A stretch of DNA of 64,000 nt, from the NCBI GenBank assembly GCA_963734185.1, contig CAVTGA010000002.1:2418001-2482000 (forward strand), written 5' to 3'. Shown here in pieces: positions 43,397 to 52,888 of the stretch. The notes below the pieces were generated by a model. It was not told where the DNA came from, did not search any database, and was given only the letters and a program-made list of their open reading frames with translations. Within the stretch, counting starts at the first letter, position 1. Every line of letters begins with the position of its first letter. The stretch is from PALSA-894 sp963734185. GTDB lineage: Bacteria; Pseudomonadota; Alphaproteobacteria; Rhizobiales; Xanthobacteraceae. Made by a program: the position numbers and the translations under genes.

Positions 43397-44959
43397 TTGC
43401 GCAAGTCTCCTCCCTCAACTGACCAGGCTAATATCCGGGGACCGGAGGCGGATGTTTTTGGGCAAACGCCGTACGGCCTCGTTAGGCAGCTGTACGACCA
43501 TGCACTGACGGCGCGCACGCCCGTTTCCTGGAACCTGTTCCACCAGCCGGGCGACATTTTGTTCACGGCTAATGATACGATCGACTCGCGGACGCTCAGA
43601 GCAGGTCAGGCCGCGTTGCGTCTCGGCGAATGCGCCCGCCTTCGCCGCTCACCCCGCTTTTCGCACGTCCTTCTCTGTGTGATGCCGGGATTATACATTG
43701 AGTCCACACCAATTGCGCTGCTGCACAGCCATGACAAGCCGGCGGTCCGCGCTGTTCGCGCAGAGAACTATGATAGACGCGACCGATCCGACTTCCTGGT
43801 GATGAGGCCCTGCGCACTCTTCGATGACCCCGAGCTCCACGCGAAGCTCAATGAGCGGTGTGTATTTCACCATGATAGGCCCTACAACTTCAGGCCGGTG
43901 TCGGCGTCGGATAATCGTGTCCGCTGCTCCGAGCTCGTCGCGACGATCTATGGTGACCTCGGAATCCAGTTGGTAGCCGACCGACCGTACCACGAGACGC
44001 TGCCATTCGATGTCGAGGTGGCGATTGAGAAGCACGATGGATGGCTCGATGTGACCGAACTGTACCTGATGGCCGAGAGACTGAGCGACGACAAGCTCAT
44101 CAAGGAGCGCAGTCCTGATCTGCGGGATATGTTCTTTCAGCAATATGCATCGGGCACTGAAATCACAAAGCTGTTGAACGAATGGGGCGATGCTGCAGAC
44201 GTCGTGCTGAAGGACATTCAGCATCAGATGACGCGACCGATCGAACTCCTGCCATCGGAGCGTCACCCCACCTACGTCGGCAATTTGAAGGAGCTCTTGG
44301 CCATTCTGAAGAAATATTTTGTGCTTTACGTCGATGTCCGCCGCTATGCTTTCCCAGGTCCCACCCCCAACGGGTTCCGTTTCGATGGCATTAAACCCAA
44401 TATCCTCATCAAAAAGCTCAACGACGTTGAGGAGGCGCGCGCCAAGCTCGCGTGGACCAGCATCGCGGTCATCAGGGACGGATACAAATCGGAATGCCGA
44501 CGGTTCGTCGCCACCGCCACGCAGGCAGGCGCAGTCCTTGCGGAAGATGCTTCGGACGAAGACCTGACGGCTGCTTTGGCGCAATTGGGGAAGCTTATTC
44601 GGGCGGCCGATGATCGTGAACCGGAAGCCGAGCGCGCGGCGAGCGAGGCGCTTGTTCAGGAGATTGCTGAGCTCATGCAACAAATCGAAACTGTCGACAT
44701 CTCCCCCGATGCGGACGCCAAGATCATGAAGGGATTTTTCCTCGCCGCCGGGATGCTCCTTATCTTGGCTCGGCACGTACAGGGATGGTTTTACGGATCG
44801 AGATTTCTCAAACTTCTTCAAACCACCGTCGCACATGAAGACGGCTCGCTCTATGATCAAGAGCTTCGTGTTGCACTCGCGCCTTCCCGCCAGCTGATGC
44901 ACGAGCAACTTCGCGATCAATGTCAGCTGTTCGAGCCATGGCTCGCAGACAGCAAGTAG
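43397..44959 (+). CDS. Permuted NlpC/P60 (YiiX-like) cysteine-hydrolase-domain protein
   Basis: 520 residues. Residues 50-190 have the permuted papain-like order: PGDILF, then catalytic-type His90 in RFSHVLLCV, Glu102 in YIESTP, and Cys177 in NRVRCSELVATIY. Residues 190-520 are mostly helical with one hydrophobic segment near 450-465 (GFFLAAGMLLILAR). Start is TTG with agga upstream; a TAA two codons before excludes longer forms. Base and codon use are less GC-rich than the neighbours, suggesting transfer. Possible amidase/peptidase or lipid hydrolase; the C-terminal domain is unknown to me. Confidence 0.7.
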   Translation: MRKSPPSTDQANIRGPEADVFGQTPYGLVRQLYDHALTARTPVSWNLFHQPGDILFTANDTIDSRTLRAGQAALRLGECARLRRSPRFSHVLLCVMPGLYIESTPIALLHSHDKPAVRAVRAENYDRRDRSDFLVMRPCALFDDPELHAKLNERCVFHHDRPYNFRPVSASDNRVRCSELVATIYGDLGIQLVADRPYHETLPFDVEVAIEKHDGWLDVTELYLMAERLSDDKLIKERSPDLRDMFFQQYASGTEITKLLNEWGDAADVVLKDIQHQMTRPIELLPSERHPTYVGNLKELLAILKKYFVLYVDVRRYAFPGPTPNGFRFDGIKPNILIKKLNDVEEARAKLAWTSIAVIRDGYKSECRRFVATATQAGAVLAEDASDEDLTAALAQLGKLIRAADDREPEAERAASEALVQEIAELMQQIETVDISPDADAKIMKGFFLAAGMLLILARHVQGWFYGSRFLKLLQTTVAHEDGSLYDQELRVALAPSRQLMHEQLRDQCQLFEPWLADSK

Positions 44960-44989
44960 TCCGGATTAAGCGAAGCGAAAGCCAAAAGG

Positions 44990-45409
44990 TCAACTCGGAT
45001 ACCAAAGCTCGATTCGTCCCGGCTCCGCGCGGCGCGGAACAGCCTTGTCCGGCGATGGCCGATACACCTTGGCAATGAACGGTGCCCGATGGCTCGCGAG
45101 GAATTGTTCGATCCGCGGGAGCGTCGCCACGAAAGCGTGGGCGAGTTCTGGAAACGGCGCGTCGCCGACGATGACCAGCAACGCAACGCCGTGCCGCATG
45201 ACAGCGTCGCGTTCGTTCGGCTTGTAACGGATGCGGCGATCGTGGGTGAGCGCGATCCAGCCGCGCTTTCCGACCTCCGTCAACCAGACCTCATCGGGTG
45301 TGTCGTGGGCGAAGTGGTCAGCGTGCCGCTCGACGGTCAGACCAGCGGTCTTGAGAATTTCACCGAATCGTTTGCCGAGGTCGCGGTCCGTGAAGTAGAC
45401 GCGGCTCAC
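44990..45409 (-). CDS. PIN-like (DUF5615-type) toxin
   Basis: 139 residues: VYFTDRDLGKRFGEILKTAG, DEVWLTEVGKRGWIALTHDR. Acidic residues at strand ends fit a PIN-like nuclease. It pairs with the upstream DUF433 antitoxin with a four-base overlap, the arrangement of VapBC45-like modules. Confidence 0.8.
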   Translation of the reverse strand: MSRVYFTDRDLGKRFGEILKTAGLTVERHADHFAHDTPDEVWLTEVGKRGWIALTHDRRIRYKPNERDAVMRHGVALLVIVGDAPFPELAHAFVATLPRIEQFLASHRAPFIAKVYRPSPDKAVPRRAEPGRIELWYPS

Positions 45410-46107
45410 GCCGCCCGCTCATAGACGACGGCATGCTCGATTTCCGACGGTCCAAGACCGTAATCGGCAGCGAGATCGTCCACGGATTTACCGGCATCGA
45501 CGCGTTCCGCGATCGTGGAGGTCGAAATGCCCTTGCGCAGCATCACCGGACGTCCAAACGCGATGCGCGGATCGATAACGATGGCGCGCTCGGCACTCGG
45601 AGCCGAAGCGAGGACGAACGGATAGAGCCGCACCGGGAAACGGGATGAGTCCCATTCGATCCGCTTCAAATGCTCGTCGAACACCCGCCGCATCGCGAGC
45701 TGCCCGGATGCCGTGAGCTCGATCAGCTCTCCGTAGCGGTCGAGAAACACCTTGCCCGGTTTCGCGCGCAGTTCCGGCCGAAGCAAAAGGCGGTCGATGT
45801 CCAGTGTCTTCTCCGCATAGGCAAGCGCGCTGCGCAGCGCTTTCACCGGCACGCCGTGCTCGGCGCGGAGCGAGCGCAGCACGTGGGCCTCGATCAGGTT
45901 CGAGAATGAGAGCCAGGTAGGCTCCTTCGATGCCGGCCGGATCAGCGGGGGAAAGTCGCCGCGGCCCCCGGCCGTGGGGTATTGCCGCCCCAGAACCCAG
46001 GAGCGCAACGTCGCCGCGGGCAGCCGCACGTAGCGGGCCGCTTCGGCAAGCGTGTAGGCGGCAACGTCGCGATCGAAATCGGCATCCTTCCTGCGGCTGG
46101 GGATCAT
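45406..46107 (-). CDS. DUF433 antitoxin with N-terminal MerR-like HTH
   Basis: 233 residues from MIPSRRKDADF. The N-terminal HTH is YTLAEAARYVRLPAATLRSW. The C-terminal DUF433 is IVIDPRIAFGRPVMLRKGIS, TSTIAERVDAGKSVDDLAAD, YGLGPSEIEHAVVYE. It is the antitoxin and likely repressor of the PIN-like toxin gene that follows. The open frame upstream of this ATG lacks family character. Confidence 0.82.
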   Translation of the reverse strand: MIPSRRKDADFDRDVAAYTLAEAARYVRLPAATLRSWVLGRQYPTAGGRGDFPPLIRPASKEPTWLSFSNLIEAHVLRSLRAEHGVPVKALRSALAYAEKTLDIDRLLLRPELRAKPGKVFLDRYGELIELTASGQLAMRRVFDEHLKRIEWDSSRFPVRLYPFVLASAPSAERAIVIDPRIAFGRPVMLRKGISTSTIAERVDAGKSVDDLAADYGLGPSEIEHAVVYERAA

Positions 46108-46311
46108 GCGCCCATCATAGGCGGATGCGGAAGGAATTCTAGAGTCTTGGAGATGACATAGCGGCCTTCTTGCCGTCCAAAGTCGGCTGCTGGCCAAGAG
46201 GCGACATTGACCGCTTCCACCTCCTCATAAGATGGTCGTAGTCTGTTCCCACTGCGCGCCCTGTCGGATGGCACGTCCGCGACGTGAGCCGCAGACCGCG
46301 GAGGGAGCAGC

Positions 46312-46404
46312 ATGAAACTTCCCCGCCGCACATTCTTGGCTTCGGCCGTGGGTGCCGCCGCGTTGCCGGCCGTGTCCCGCATGGCGCAGGCGCTTGACCG
46401 TTAA
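46312..46404 (+). pseudogene. Signal-peptide remnant of a Bug/TctC binding protein
   Basis: 30 codons: MKLPRRTFLASAVGAAALPA then VSRMAQA, the stereotyped Tat/Sec signal of Bug-family solute-binding proteins, with its gagggag site. It ends at TAA 46402-46404 just after the cleavage region; the mature protein is absent. Translation of this leader could affect the next gene 12 bases on. Confidence 0.65.
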
Positions 46405-46416
46405 TGGAGGAACTGC

Positions 46417-48402
46417 ATGCGCGGCGTCGGTATCCTGGCAATCGCTCTTTGTTTCGGTTTTACGGGCGCGGCCGTTGGCCAGCCGGCAGGCTCCAGCATC
46501 GAACTCATCTCGGCCGACACTCCTGTCAGGACGGCAAGCGGCGCCACATTTACGGCGCCGTCGGGCTGGCGCGTCACGTCAACCGCGAGCAAAAAGATCC
46601 TTGAGCCGCCCGAGGCGGATTCGCAGCTGGCGCTGGTCGACGTCCGAGCCGCGAATGCCGCCGCCGCTGTCGCTGCCGGTTGGGCCAGCTACCGGCCCGA
46701 TGCAAAGCGGCCGCTCAGAATCGCGACGCCGCAGGCGCCCCAGAATGGCTGGGAAGAGCGGCACGTCTACAATTACGAGACTTCGCCCAACGAGAAGGCC
46801 GTGGTCTACGCACTGGCCTGGCGGGCGGGCGAGGATTGGACAGTCGTGATCGTCGACGCGTCGCGCTCGACTTTCGAGAAACGCAATGCGGCCTTTTCAC
46901 TGACGATCGGCAGCTTGCGTCCGAACGGATACCAGCGCGAGATGTTCAGCGGGAAGAAAGCCCAGGCGTTGGACGCCGAGCGGATCACCCTGCTCAAGGA
47001 TTTCGTCCAGGACGTCATGCAACAGCTCGGCATACCTGGCGTTGGTCTCAGCCTGATCGACGGCGGCAAGGTTGTGTTTCAGGGCGGCCTGGGAGTGAAG
47101 ACCCTGGGCCAACCGGATCCGGTGGACGCCGACACGCTTTTCCTGGCCGCCTCCAATACCAAGGCGATGACGACCTTGCTCCTGGCCGAACTGGTCGACG
47201 AGAAAAAATTGCGCTGGGACCAGCCCGTGACGGATGTCTATCCGGGCTTCAAGCTGGGAGACGCAGCAACCACGCGGCAGGTGCTGGTGAAGCACTTGCT
47301 GTGCGCATGCACGGGCCTTCCCCGTCAGGACTTCGAGTGGCTGTTCAACTATGCAACGGCGACACCGGCGTCGTCGCTCGCTTCCCTTGCCGCCATGCAT
47401 CCGACCAGCCGCTTCGGAGAGGTCTACCAATACAGCAACGTCATGGCCGGAGCCGCCGGCTATGTCGGCGCACATCTTGTACGTCCGAATGAGGAGCTCG
47501 GCGCCGCCTATGACGCGGCCATGCGGTCCAAGGTGTTCGCACCTCTCGGAATGACGCGAACGACCTTCGATTTTCCGACCGCCATGAACGGCAACTTCGC
47601 GAGCCCCCACGGCGACGACGTCGACGGCAAGACGTTGCCGGCACGCATGGACAACAACTACTCGGTCCTTCCGTTGCGTCCGGCCGGGGGTATGTGGACC
47701 AGCGCTCGCGACCTGTCCAAATACCTGCTGATGGAGCTGGCGCTCGGCGCGTTGCCCGACGGGACACGCCTGGTCTCGAGCGAAAGCCTTGTGGAGCGGC
47801 GCAGGCCGCAGATTCAAATCGGCGAGGATACAGCCTACGGAATGGGGCTCGTGATCGACACGCGCTACGGCATTCCGGTTGTGAGTCACGGCGGCAGCAT
47901 GTTTGGTTACAAGAGCGACATGATATTCCTGCCCGATCACGGCGTCGGGGCGGTGGTTCTCGCGAACGCGGACACCGGCGGTTTCCTGACCGGTCTGTTG
48001 CGGCGGCGGCTGCTCGAGGTGCTGTTCGACGGCAAACCCGAGGCCGTCGAGCAGGCCAGGGTCACGCGCGCCCAGCGGATCGCCAACATCGCCAAGAACC
48101 GCGAGCGGCTGGTCGTCCCGGCGGACGCCGCGGAGGCCGGCAAGCTCGCGGCCAGCTACGTCTCACCCGCGCTCGGCACGCTGCGCGTGCGTGCGCAGGA
48201 TGGCGCGACGATCTTCGATTTCGGCAAGTGGCGCAGCGCGGTCGCTTCGCGACGCAACGACGACGGAACGACGTCATTCATCTCCATCGACCCCACGATC
48301 GGCGGCTTCAATTTCGTCGTCGGCGAGAGGGACGGGAAGCGGGCTTTGATCGTCCGCGCTGCGCAACAGGAATATGCGTTCATCGAGGCGGCAGCTCCGT
48401 GA
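46417..48402 (+). CDS. Serine beta-lactamase-family hydrolase (class C/EstB-like), exported
   Basis: 661 residues with a signal peptide (GVGILAIALCFGFTGAAVG). The first ~195 residues form an extra N-terminal domain. The beta-lactamase fold then has Ser246-x-x-Lys249 (ASNTKAMTT), Tyr339-Ser-Asn (YQYSNVMAG) and HGG at about 491 (SHGGSMFGYKS). A C-terminal beta domain follows. Likely a periplasmic peptidase/esterase rather than a true beta-lactamase. The ATG follows tggaggaa. Confidence 0.85.
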   Translation: MRGVGILAIALCFGFTGAAVGQPAGSSIELISADTPVRTASGATFTAPSGWRVTSTASKKILEPPEADSQLALVDVRAANAAAAVAAGWASYRPDAKRPLRIATPQAPQNGWEERHVYNYETSPNEKAVVYALAWRAGEDWTVVIVDASRSTFEKRNAAFSLTIGSLRPNGYQREMFSGKKAQALDAERITLLKDFVQDVMQQLGIPGVGLSLIDGGKVVFQGGLGVKTLGQPDPVDADTLFLAASNTKAMTTLLLAELVDEKKLRWDQPVTDVYPGFKLGDAATTRQVLVKHLLCACTGLPRQDFEWLFNYATATPASSLASLAAMHPTSRFGEVYQYSNVMAGAAGYVGAHLVRPNEELGAAYDAAMRSKVFAPLGMTRTTFDFPTAMNGNFASPHGDDVDGKTLPARMDNNYSVLPLRPAGGMWTSARDLSKYLLMELALGALPDGTRLVSSESLVERRRPQIQIGEDTAYGMGLVIDTRYGIPVVSHGGSMFGYKSDMIFLPDHGVGAVVLANADTGGFLTGLLRRRLLEVLFDGKPEAVEQARVTRAQRIANIAKNRERLVVPADAAEAGKLAASYVSPALGTLRVRAQDGATIFDFGKWRSAVASRRNDDGTTSFISIDPTIGGFNFVVGERDGKRALIVRAAQQEYAFIEAAAP

Positions 48403-48417
48403 TCCGCATCGGTGACC

Positions 48418-48437
48418 GTAGCCTGGGTTGAGCGCAG
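48418..48437. repeat. Left half of a family-B palindromic repeat split by the IS
   Basis: gtagcctgggttgagcgcag breaks off at the IS end. The complementary half agcgaaacccagg resumes at about 50122 beyond the IS, followed by the gcgtcgaagacgc hairpin near 50178. Confidence 0.7.
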
Positions 48438-50121
48438 AGGCTGGGCAAGAATATCGGCTTTTTGGCCTGGGTCGATGTACGATTCTTTTTATGCCGAATC
48501 GCACATTCAAGACCGGGGTAAGCCGGGAGCAAGGAAGCCTTCTTCCGCCGCGGGTGGAGGATTACGTGGCGGCGGACAATCCTGTTCGAGCGATTGAGAG
48601 CTATGTTGGGGCTCTTGATCTAGCGAGACTTGGGTTCCGCCATGCGGAGCGTGGGGAAGGGGTTGGGCAGCCGCCTTACGCCCCGGCTGATCTGCTGAAG
48701 CTTTACCTTTACGGCTATATTAACGGGGTTCGTTCCTCGCGTCGGCTGGCGCGCGAGGTGGGGCGCAATCTGGAACTGATCTGGCTGCTCAAGGGGCTTA
48801 GGCCGAGCTACCGCACGATTGGTTCCTTTCGCAGTGAGAACTGGTCGGCGCTGAAGGCGGCGAACCGGAACTTTGTGCTTCTGATGCGCGAGCTTGATCT
48901 ATTGGGCGGGGATCTGGTTGCGATTGACGGGGCGTTTTTCCATGGCAATGCGAGCAAGGGGAGCATTGTGACGCGCAAGCGGCTTGGCGAACAGCTTGCT
49001 GCCCTTGATCGCGACATTGAGGCCTATGGGCGGGCGCTGGAAGCGAACGATGCCGCGGAGGAGCATTCGGGCGATGATCGTGGTGATGGGGATGGCGGCG
49101 ATATTGGGGAGAAGATGGCGGCGCTGGTGGCGCGTCGCGCGCAGGCGCAGGGCGAGCTTGATCGGTTGGAAGCGAGCGGAGATACGCAGTTGTCGCGGAC
49201 GGACGCCGACGCGCGGCTTTTGACCAAGAATGGGCAGAGGGTTGCAGGCTACAACGTGCAGATCGCCGTTGACGCCAAGCACAAGCTCATAGCTGCGAGC
49301 GAGGTCGTGAATGACGGCAACGATACGGGCCAGCTTTATGAGATGGGGCAAGCGGCGAAGGAGGCACTTGGAGCCGAGACACTGCAGGCGGTTGCCGACA
49401 CCGGCTATTACAACAGTACCGCTCTGAAGGCGTGTGAGGAGAACGGGATCGTTGCCTATGTACCGCAGGCGCGGCGCAGCGAGCGTCTTGAGGCGCAGGG
49501 CCGCTTCAGCCACAAGGACTTCAGCTACGACGCCGAAGCGGACGTCTATCGCTGTCCGGCAGGCGAACCGTTGATGCCGACGCCGAGCCTGAAGCACAAC
49601 ACCGGGGGCAGGCTGGAGCGGCGCTATGTGAGCCGGAAGGCTAGCTGTGACGGCTGTGCGCTGCGCCGGCGCTGTGTCACCGACAAAGAGGCCACGCGTA
49701 CGATCTATCGATGGGTGCATGAACAGGTCATCGAGCGCCATCGCGAACGGATGAAGGGCGCAGGCGCACTGATGCGCCGCCGCGCCGGCTTGGTCGAGCA
49801 TCCCTTCGGCACGCTCAAATGCCGGGCCGGCTATCTTCACTTTCTGGTGCGCGGCTTCAACAAGGTGCGTGGGGAATGGAGCCTGATGGCGCTGTGCTAC
49901 AACTTCACGCGGGTGCTCAACATCGTCGGCTTGGACAACTTCATCGCCTATCTTGCGCGCGTCGCCGAACGGCTGTTCTTGTTCCTTTGCCTTGCCGCAG
50001 CCGCCTGGGGTCGCGTCAAAACCCTCCTGGAACGCAATATCGAGGCGATCGGCGAAAAATCTATGCCTATGCGGCTCCACTACCGATTGGCCGCGTAAAC
50101 GTTATTCTTGCCCAACCTCGA
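48438..50121 (+). mobile_element. IS1182-family insertion sequence
   Basis: The terminal inverted repeats are AGGCTGGGCAAGAATA at 48438-48453 and its near-perfect inverse TATTCTTGCCCAACCT at 50103-50118 (one mismatch). One transposase gene fills the element. It lies inside a family-B palindrome. The exact right end and target duplication (at most AG) are uncertain by about three bases. Confidence 0.82.
48491..50098 (+). CDS. IS1182-family transposase
   Basis: 535 residues with the DUF772 N-terminal domain (YVAADNPVRAIESYVGALDL, PPYAPADLLKLYLYGYINGV) and a DDE domain: LVAIDGAFFHGNASKG, QIAVDAKHKLIAASEVVNDG, ADTGYYN and EHPFGTLKCRAGYLHFLVRG. The reading frame is intact, so the element may be active. 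An acidic EEHSGDDRGDGDGGD insert lies near residue 190. Confidence 0.93.
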   Translation: MPNRTFKTGVSREQGSLLPPRVEDYVAADNPVRAIESYVGALDLARLGFRHAERGEGVGQPPYAPADLLKLYLYGYINGVRSSRRLAREVGRNLELIWLLKGLRPSYRTIGSFRSENWSALKAANRNFVLLMRELDLLGGDLVAIDGAFFHGNASKGSIVTRKRLGEQLAALDRDIEAYGRALEANDAAEEHSGDDRGDGDGGDIGEKMAALVARRAQAQGELDRLEASGDTQLSRTDADARLLTKNGQRVAGYNVQIAVDAKHKLIAASEVVNDGNDTGQLYEMGQAAKEALGAETLQAVADTGYYNSTALKACEENGIVAYVPQARRSERLEAQGRFSHKDFSYDAEADVYRCPAGEPLMPTPSLKHNTGGRLERRYVSRKASCDGCALRRRCVTDKEATRTIYRWVHEQVIERHRERMKGAGALMRRRAGLVEHPFGTLKCRAGYLHFLVRGFNKVRGEWSLMALCYNFTRVLNIVGLDNFIAYLARVAERLFLFLCLAAAAWGRVKTLLERNIEAIGEKSMPMRLHYRLAA

Positions 50122-50214
50122 AGCGAAACCCAGGAGCAGTCGAGCCTCAGTCGCCGGTCCCCGGATTTCGCCATAGCGCGTCGAAGACGCACGTGAGCGC
50201 GCTCCGTAGCGGAG

Positions 50215-50243
50215 GAAAAAAAACCGCGCGCCGAAGCGCGCGG
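50215..50243 (-). terminator. Rho-independent terminator
   Basis: On the minus strand a 7-bp stem (ccgcgcg/cgcgcgg at 50224-50243) is followed by eight T's (complement of 50216-50223). It lies about 30 bases beyond the stop of the small membrane-protein gene. Confidence 0.8.
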
Positions 50244-50274
50244 AGGGGGGCATTGCGGGAGGTCAACCCGAAAT

Positions 50275-50487
50275 TCAGCGGATGGTACTGCCGTCCGTGG
50301 CGGTGAAGGTCGCGGGCTTGCCGGCCTTGAGGACGGGCGCGTTCGAGTCGAAGCGCGCGGCGAAGTTGTCGGTCTCGGCGACCCGGGCGGTGATGCCCAC
50401 GGCGACCACGGCGATGGCGGCGATCAGGGCCACCACCACGATCTTCAGGTAGGTGGTCCGGTCGGCGGTGACGAGCGAGTGATTCAT
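50275..50487 (-). CDS. Small single-pass membrane protein
   Basis: 70 residues: MNHSLVTADRTTYLKIVVVA with one membrane helix (IVVVALIAAIAVVAVGITA) and a short extracytoplasmic tail (KPATFTATDGSTIR). Homologues are common in Bradyrhizobiaceae; function unknown. It has its own terminator. Confidence 0.7.
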   Translation of the reverse strand: MNHSLVTADRTTYLKIVVVALIAAIAVVAVGITARVAETDNFAARFDSNAPVLKAGKPATFTATDGSTIR

Positions 50488-50764
50488 GGGTCTCTCCCCG
50501 GTCTCGACTATTGGTCGCGGCGGGCGTGCTGTCGGTTCAAACGCGGTCGCGAGAAAATCGTTCCACTTGCCTGTGGCCTTTTTGCAACGCCTTCGGGCCA
50601 GCCAAGCGGCCGGGTCCGGACCGCTATCTCATTGACTTATATACGTTCCGGTTCCGGAAATGCCGCTCAAACCGCTGTCACAAGCGCGTGGCGCGCCGGT
50701 CACGGGCGCTCGCGCCGGCGTGAACGGGACGGTATCGGGAAACCGTTGCTGGACGAGAGGTGGC

Positions 50765-52876
50765 TTAAATCCCGCCGACGGTCTTGAGCCGTGCCCGAGC
50801 GTGGATTTCCGACTGCGACATCACGGCGGTCTGGGCGCGGAAGCGCTCCACGATGCCGCGCACGAACGGGCGCACCCCCGGGGACGTGACCAGCACCGGG
50901 GCCTCGCCCTCGCGCGCCGCGTCCTCGAACCGGTCGCGCACCAGGCTGATGAATTCCGAGAGCCTGGAGGGCTGCATGGCGAGGTTGCGCTCCTCGCCCT
51001 GGCCGACGATCGACTCGGCGAAGGCCTGCTCCCACCGGGCTGACAATGCGATCAGCGGCAGGTACCCGGCGGGCGCGGCGTGCTGGGCGCAGAGCTGGCG
51101 CGCGAGGCGCGCGCGCACGTGCTCGGTGAGGTAGGCCGGGTTGCGGGTGAAGGCGAGCGCGTCGGCGATGCCTTCCAGGATGGTCGGCAGGTCGCGGATC
51201 GACACCCGCTCGGCGAGCAGGAGCTGCAGCACGCGCTGCACGCCCGAGATGGTGATCTGCGAGGGGACGATGTCCTTGACCAGCTCGCCCTGCTCCTTGG
51301 GCAGGTCCTTGATCAGCTTGCTGACCTCCGCATAGGACAAGAGCTCGGACATGTTGGCCTTGAGCACCTCGGTCAGGTGGGTGGCGAGCACGGTCGCGGC
51401 GTCGACCACGGTGTAGCCCTTGATCGAGGCTTCCTCCTTGAGCATGGCGTCGACCCAGGTCGCCGGCAGGCCGAACGTGGGTTCGGTGGTGTGTACGCCC
51501 GGCAGCTTCACCTGGTTGCCGGTCGGGTCCATGACCATGTACTGGCCCGGCCAAACCCGGCCCACCCCGGCCTCGACCTCCTTGAGCTTGATCACATAGG
51601 CGTTGGCCTCGAGCTGGACGTTGTCGAGGATGCGCACGGCCGGCATCACGAAGCCCATCTCGCCGGCGAGCGAGCGGCGCAGCGCCTTGATCTGCTCGGT
51701 CAGCCGGTCGCTGCCGTCGGGCGAGTTGACCAGGGGCAAGAGTGCGTAGCCGAGCTCGATCTTCAGGTCGTCGATCTTGAGCGCGGTCGAGATCGGTTCC
51801 TCGGTCGGGGCGCCCTTGGTGTCGACCGCTTCGCTCTGCGCCTGCAAGGCGGCCGCGGCGCGGGCGTTCTTCTCGATCGCCCAGGCGAGCGCGCCGGCGC
51901 CGCTGCCGAGGAGGAGGAACGGGATCATCGGAATGCCGGGCAAGAGCGCCATCAGGAGCATCACCGCGGCCGACATGCCGAGCGCCTTGGGGTAGCCGGA
52001 AAGCTGCGCCAGCAGCGCCTTGTCGACGCCGCCGCCGACGCCGGCCTTGGAGACGAGCAGGCCGGCGGCGGTCGAGACGATGAGCGCCGGGATCTGGGTG
52101 ACCAGGCCGTCGCCGACGGTCAGCAGCGTGTAGGTGCGCGCGGCCTCGGCGAACGGCATGCCCTGCTGGGCGATGCCGATGATCATGCCGCCGATGACGT
52201 TGACGAACACCACCAGCAGGCCGGCGATGGCGTCGCCGCGCACGAACTTCGAGGCGCCGTCCATGGCGCCGTAGAACGCGCTCTCGTCCTCGAGGTGCTT
52301 GCGCCGCTTGCGCGCGTCCTTCTCGTCGATCAGGCCGGCCGAGAGGTCGGCGTCGATCGCCATCTGCTTGCCCGGCATGGCGTCGAGGTTGAAGCGCGCC
52401 GCGACCTCGGCGATGCGCCCGGAGCCCTTGGTGATGACGACGAAATTGACGATCACGAGGATGGTGAAGACGATGATGCCGATGACGAAATTGCCGCTCA
52501 TCACGAAGTTGCCGAACGCCTCGATGACATGACCTGCAGCAGCAGTGCCCTCGTGGCCGCGCGCGAGGATCAGGCGCGTGGACGCGAGGTTGAGCGCCAG
52601 GCGCAGCATGGTGGCGATCAGCAGCACGGTCGGGAACGCCGAGAACTCCAGCGGCGCGTGGATGAACAGCGCCGTCATCAGGATCAGCACGGAGAAGATG
52701 ATCGACACCGCGAGCGCGAAGTCGAGCAGCAGCGGCGGCAACGGCAGGATCAGCACCACCAGGATGGTCATCACGCCGATCGCAAGCGCGATGTCGCCGC
52801 GCTTGAACACCTCGCCCAAGGTTCCGATGCCCGGAAGCTTGAACCCGGTTCCCTGTCCCGCCGTGACGTCGGTCAT
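50765..52876 (-). CDS. flhA: Flagellar export gate protein FlhA
   Basis: 703 residues from the ATG giving MTDVTAGQG; six codons upstream the frame has only a TTG. Eight membrane helices span the N-terminal half, with the conserved FHIPEP loop region (NLDAMPGKQMAIDADLSAGL, IDEKDARKRRKHLEDESAFY). The C-terminal cytoplasmic domain docks export substrates and FliJ. Upstream on this strand lie a GGGCAA/TTGCCC inverted repeat and a CtrA-like box. Confidence 0.96.
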   Translation of the reverse strand: MTDVTAGQGTGFKLPGIGTLGEVFKRGDIALAIGVMTILVVLILPLPPLLLDFALAVSIIFSVLILMTALFIHAPLEFSAFPTVLLIATMLRLALNLASTRLILARGHEGTAAAGHVIEAFGNFVMSGNFVIGIIVFTILVIVNFVVITKGSGRIAEVAARFNLDAMPGKQMAIDADLSAGLIDEKDARKRRKHLEDESAFYGAMDGASKFVRGDAIAGLLVVFVNVIGGMIIGIAQQGMPFAEAARTYTLLTVGDGLVTQIPALIVSTAAGLLVSKAGVGGGVDKALLAQLSGYPKALGMSAAVMLLMALLPGIPMIPFLLLGSGAGALAWAIEKNARAAAALQAQSEAVDTKGAPTEEPISTALKIDDLKIELGYALLPLVNSPDGSDRLTEQIKALRRSLAGEMGFVMPAVRILDNVQLEANAYVIKLKEVEAGVGRVWPGQYMVMDPTGNQVKLPGVHTTEPTFGLPATWVDAMLKEEASIKGYTVVDAATVLATHLTEVLKANMSELLSYAEVSKLIKDLPKEQGELVKDIVPSQITISGVQRVLQLLLAERVSIRDLPTILEGIADALAFTRNPAYLTEHVRARLARQLCAQHAAPAGYLPLIALSARWEQAFAESIVGQGEERNLAMQPSRLSEFISLVRDRFEDAAREGEAPVLVTSPGVRPFVRGIVERFRAQTAVMSQSEIHARARLKTVGGI

Positions 52877-52888
52877 GTTCAAGTTCCT

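Noticed and set aside
46417..48402. Calling the serine hydrolase a beta-lactamase resistance gene
   Set aside because: The SxxK/YSN/HGG motifs define the wider class C/DD-peptidase/esterase family, and the 661-residue length with extra domains is unlike AmpC. No resistance role is supported.
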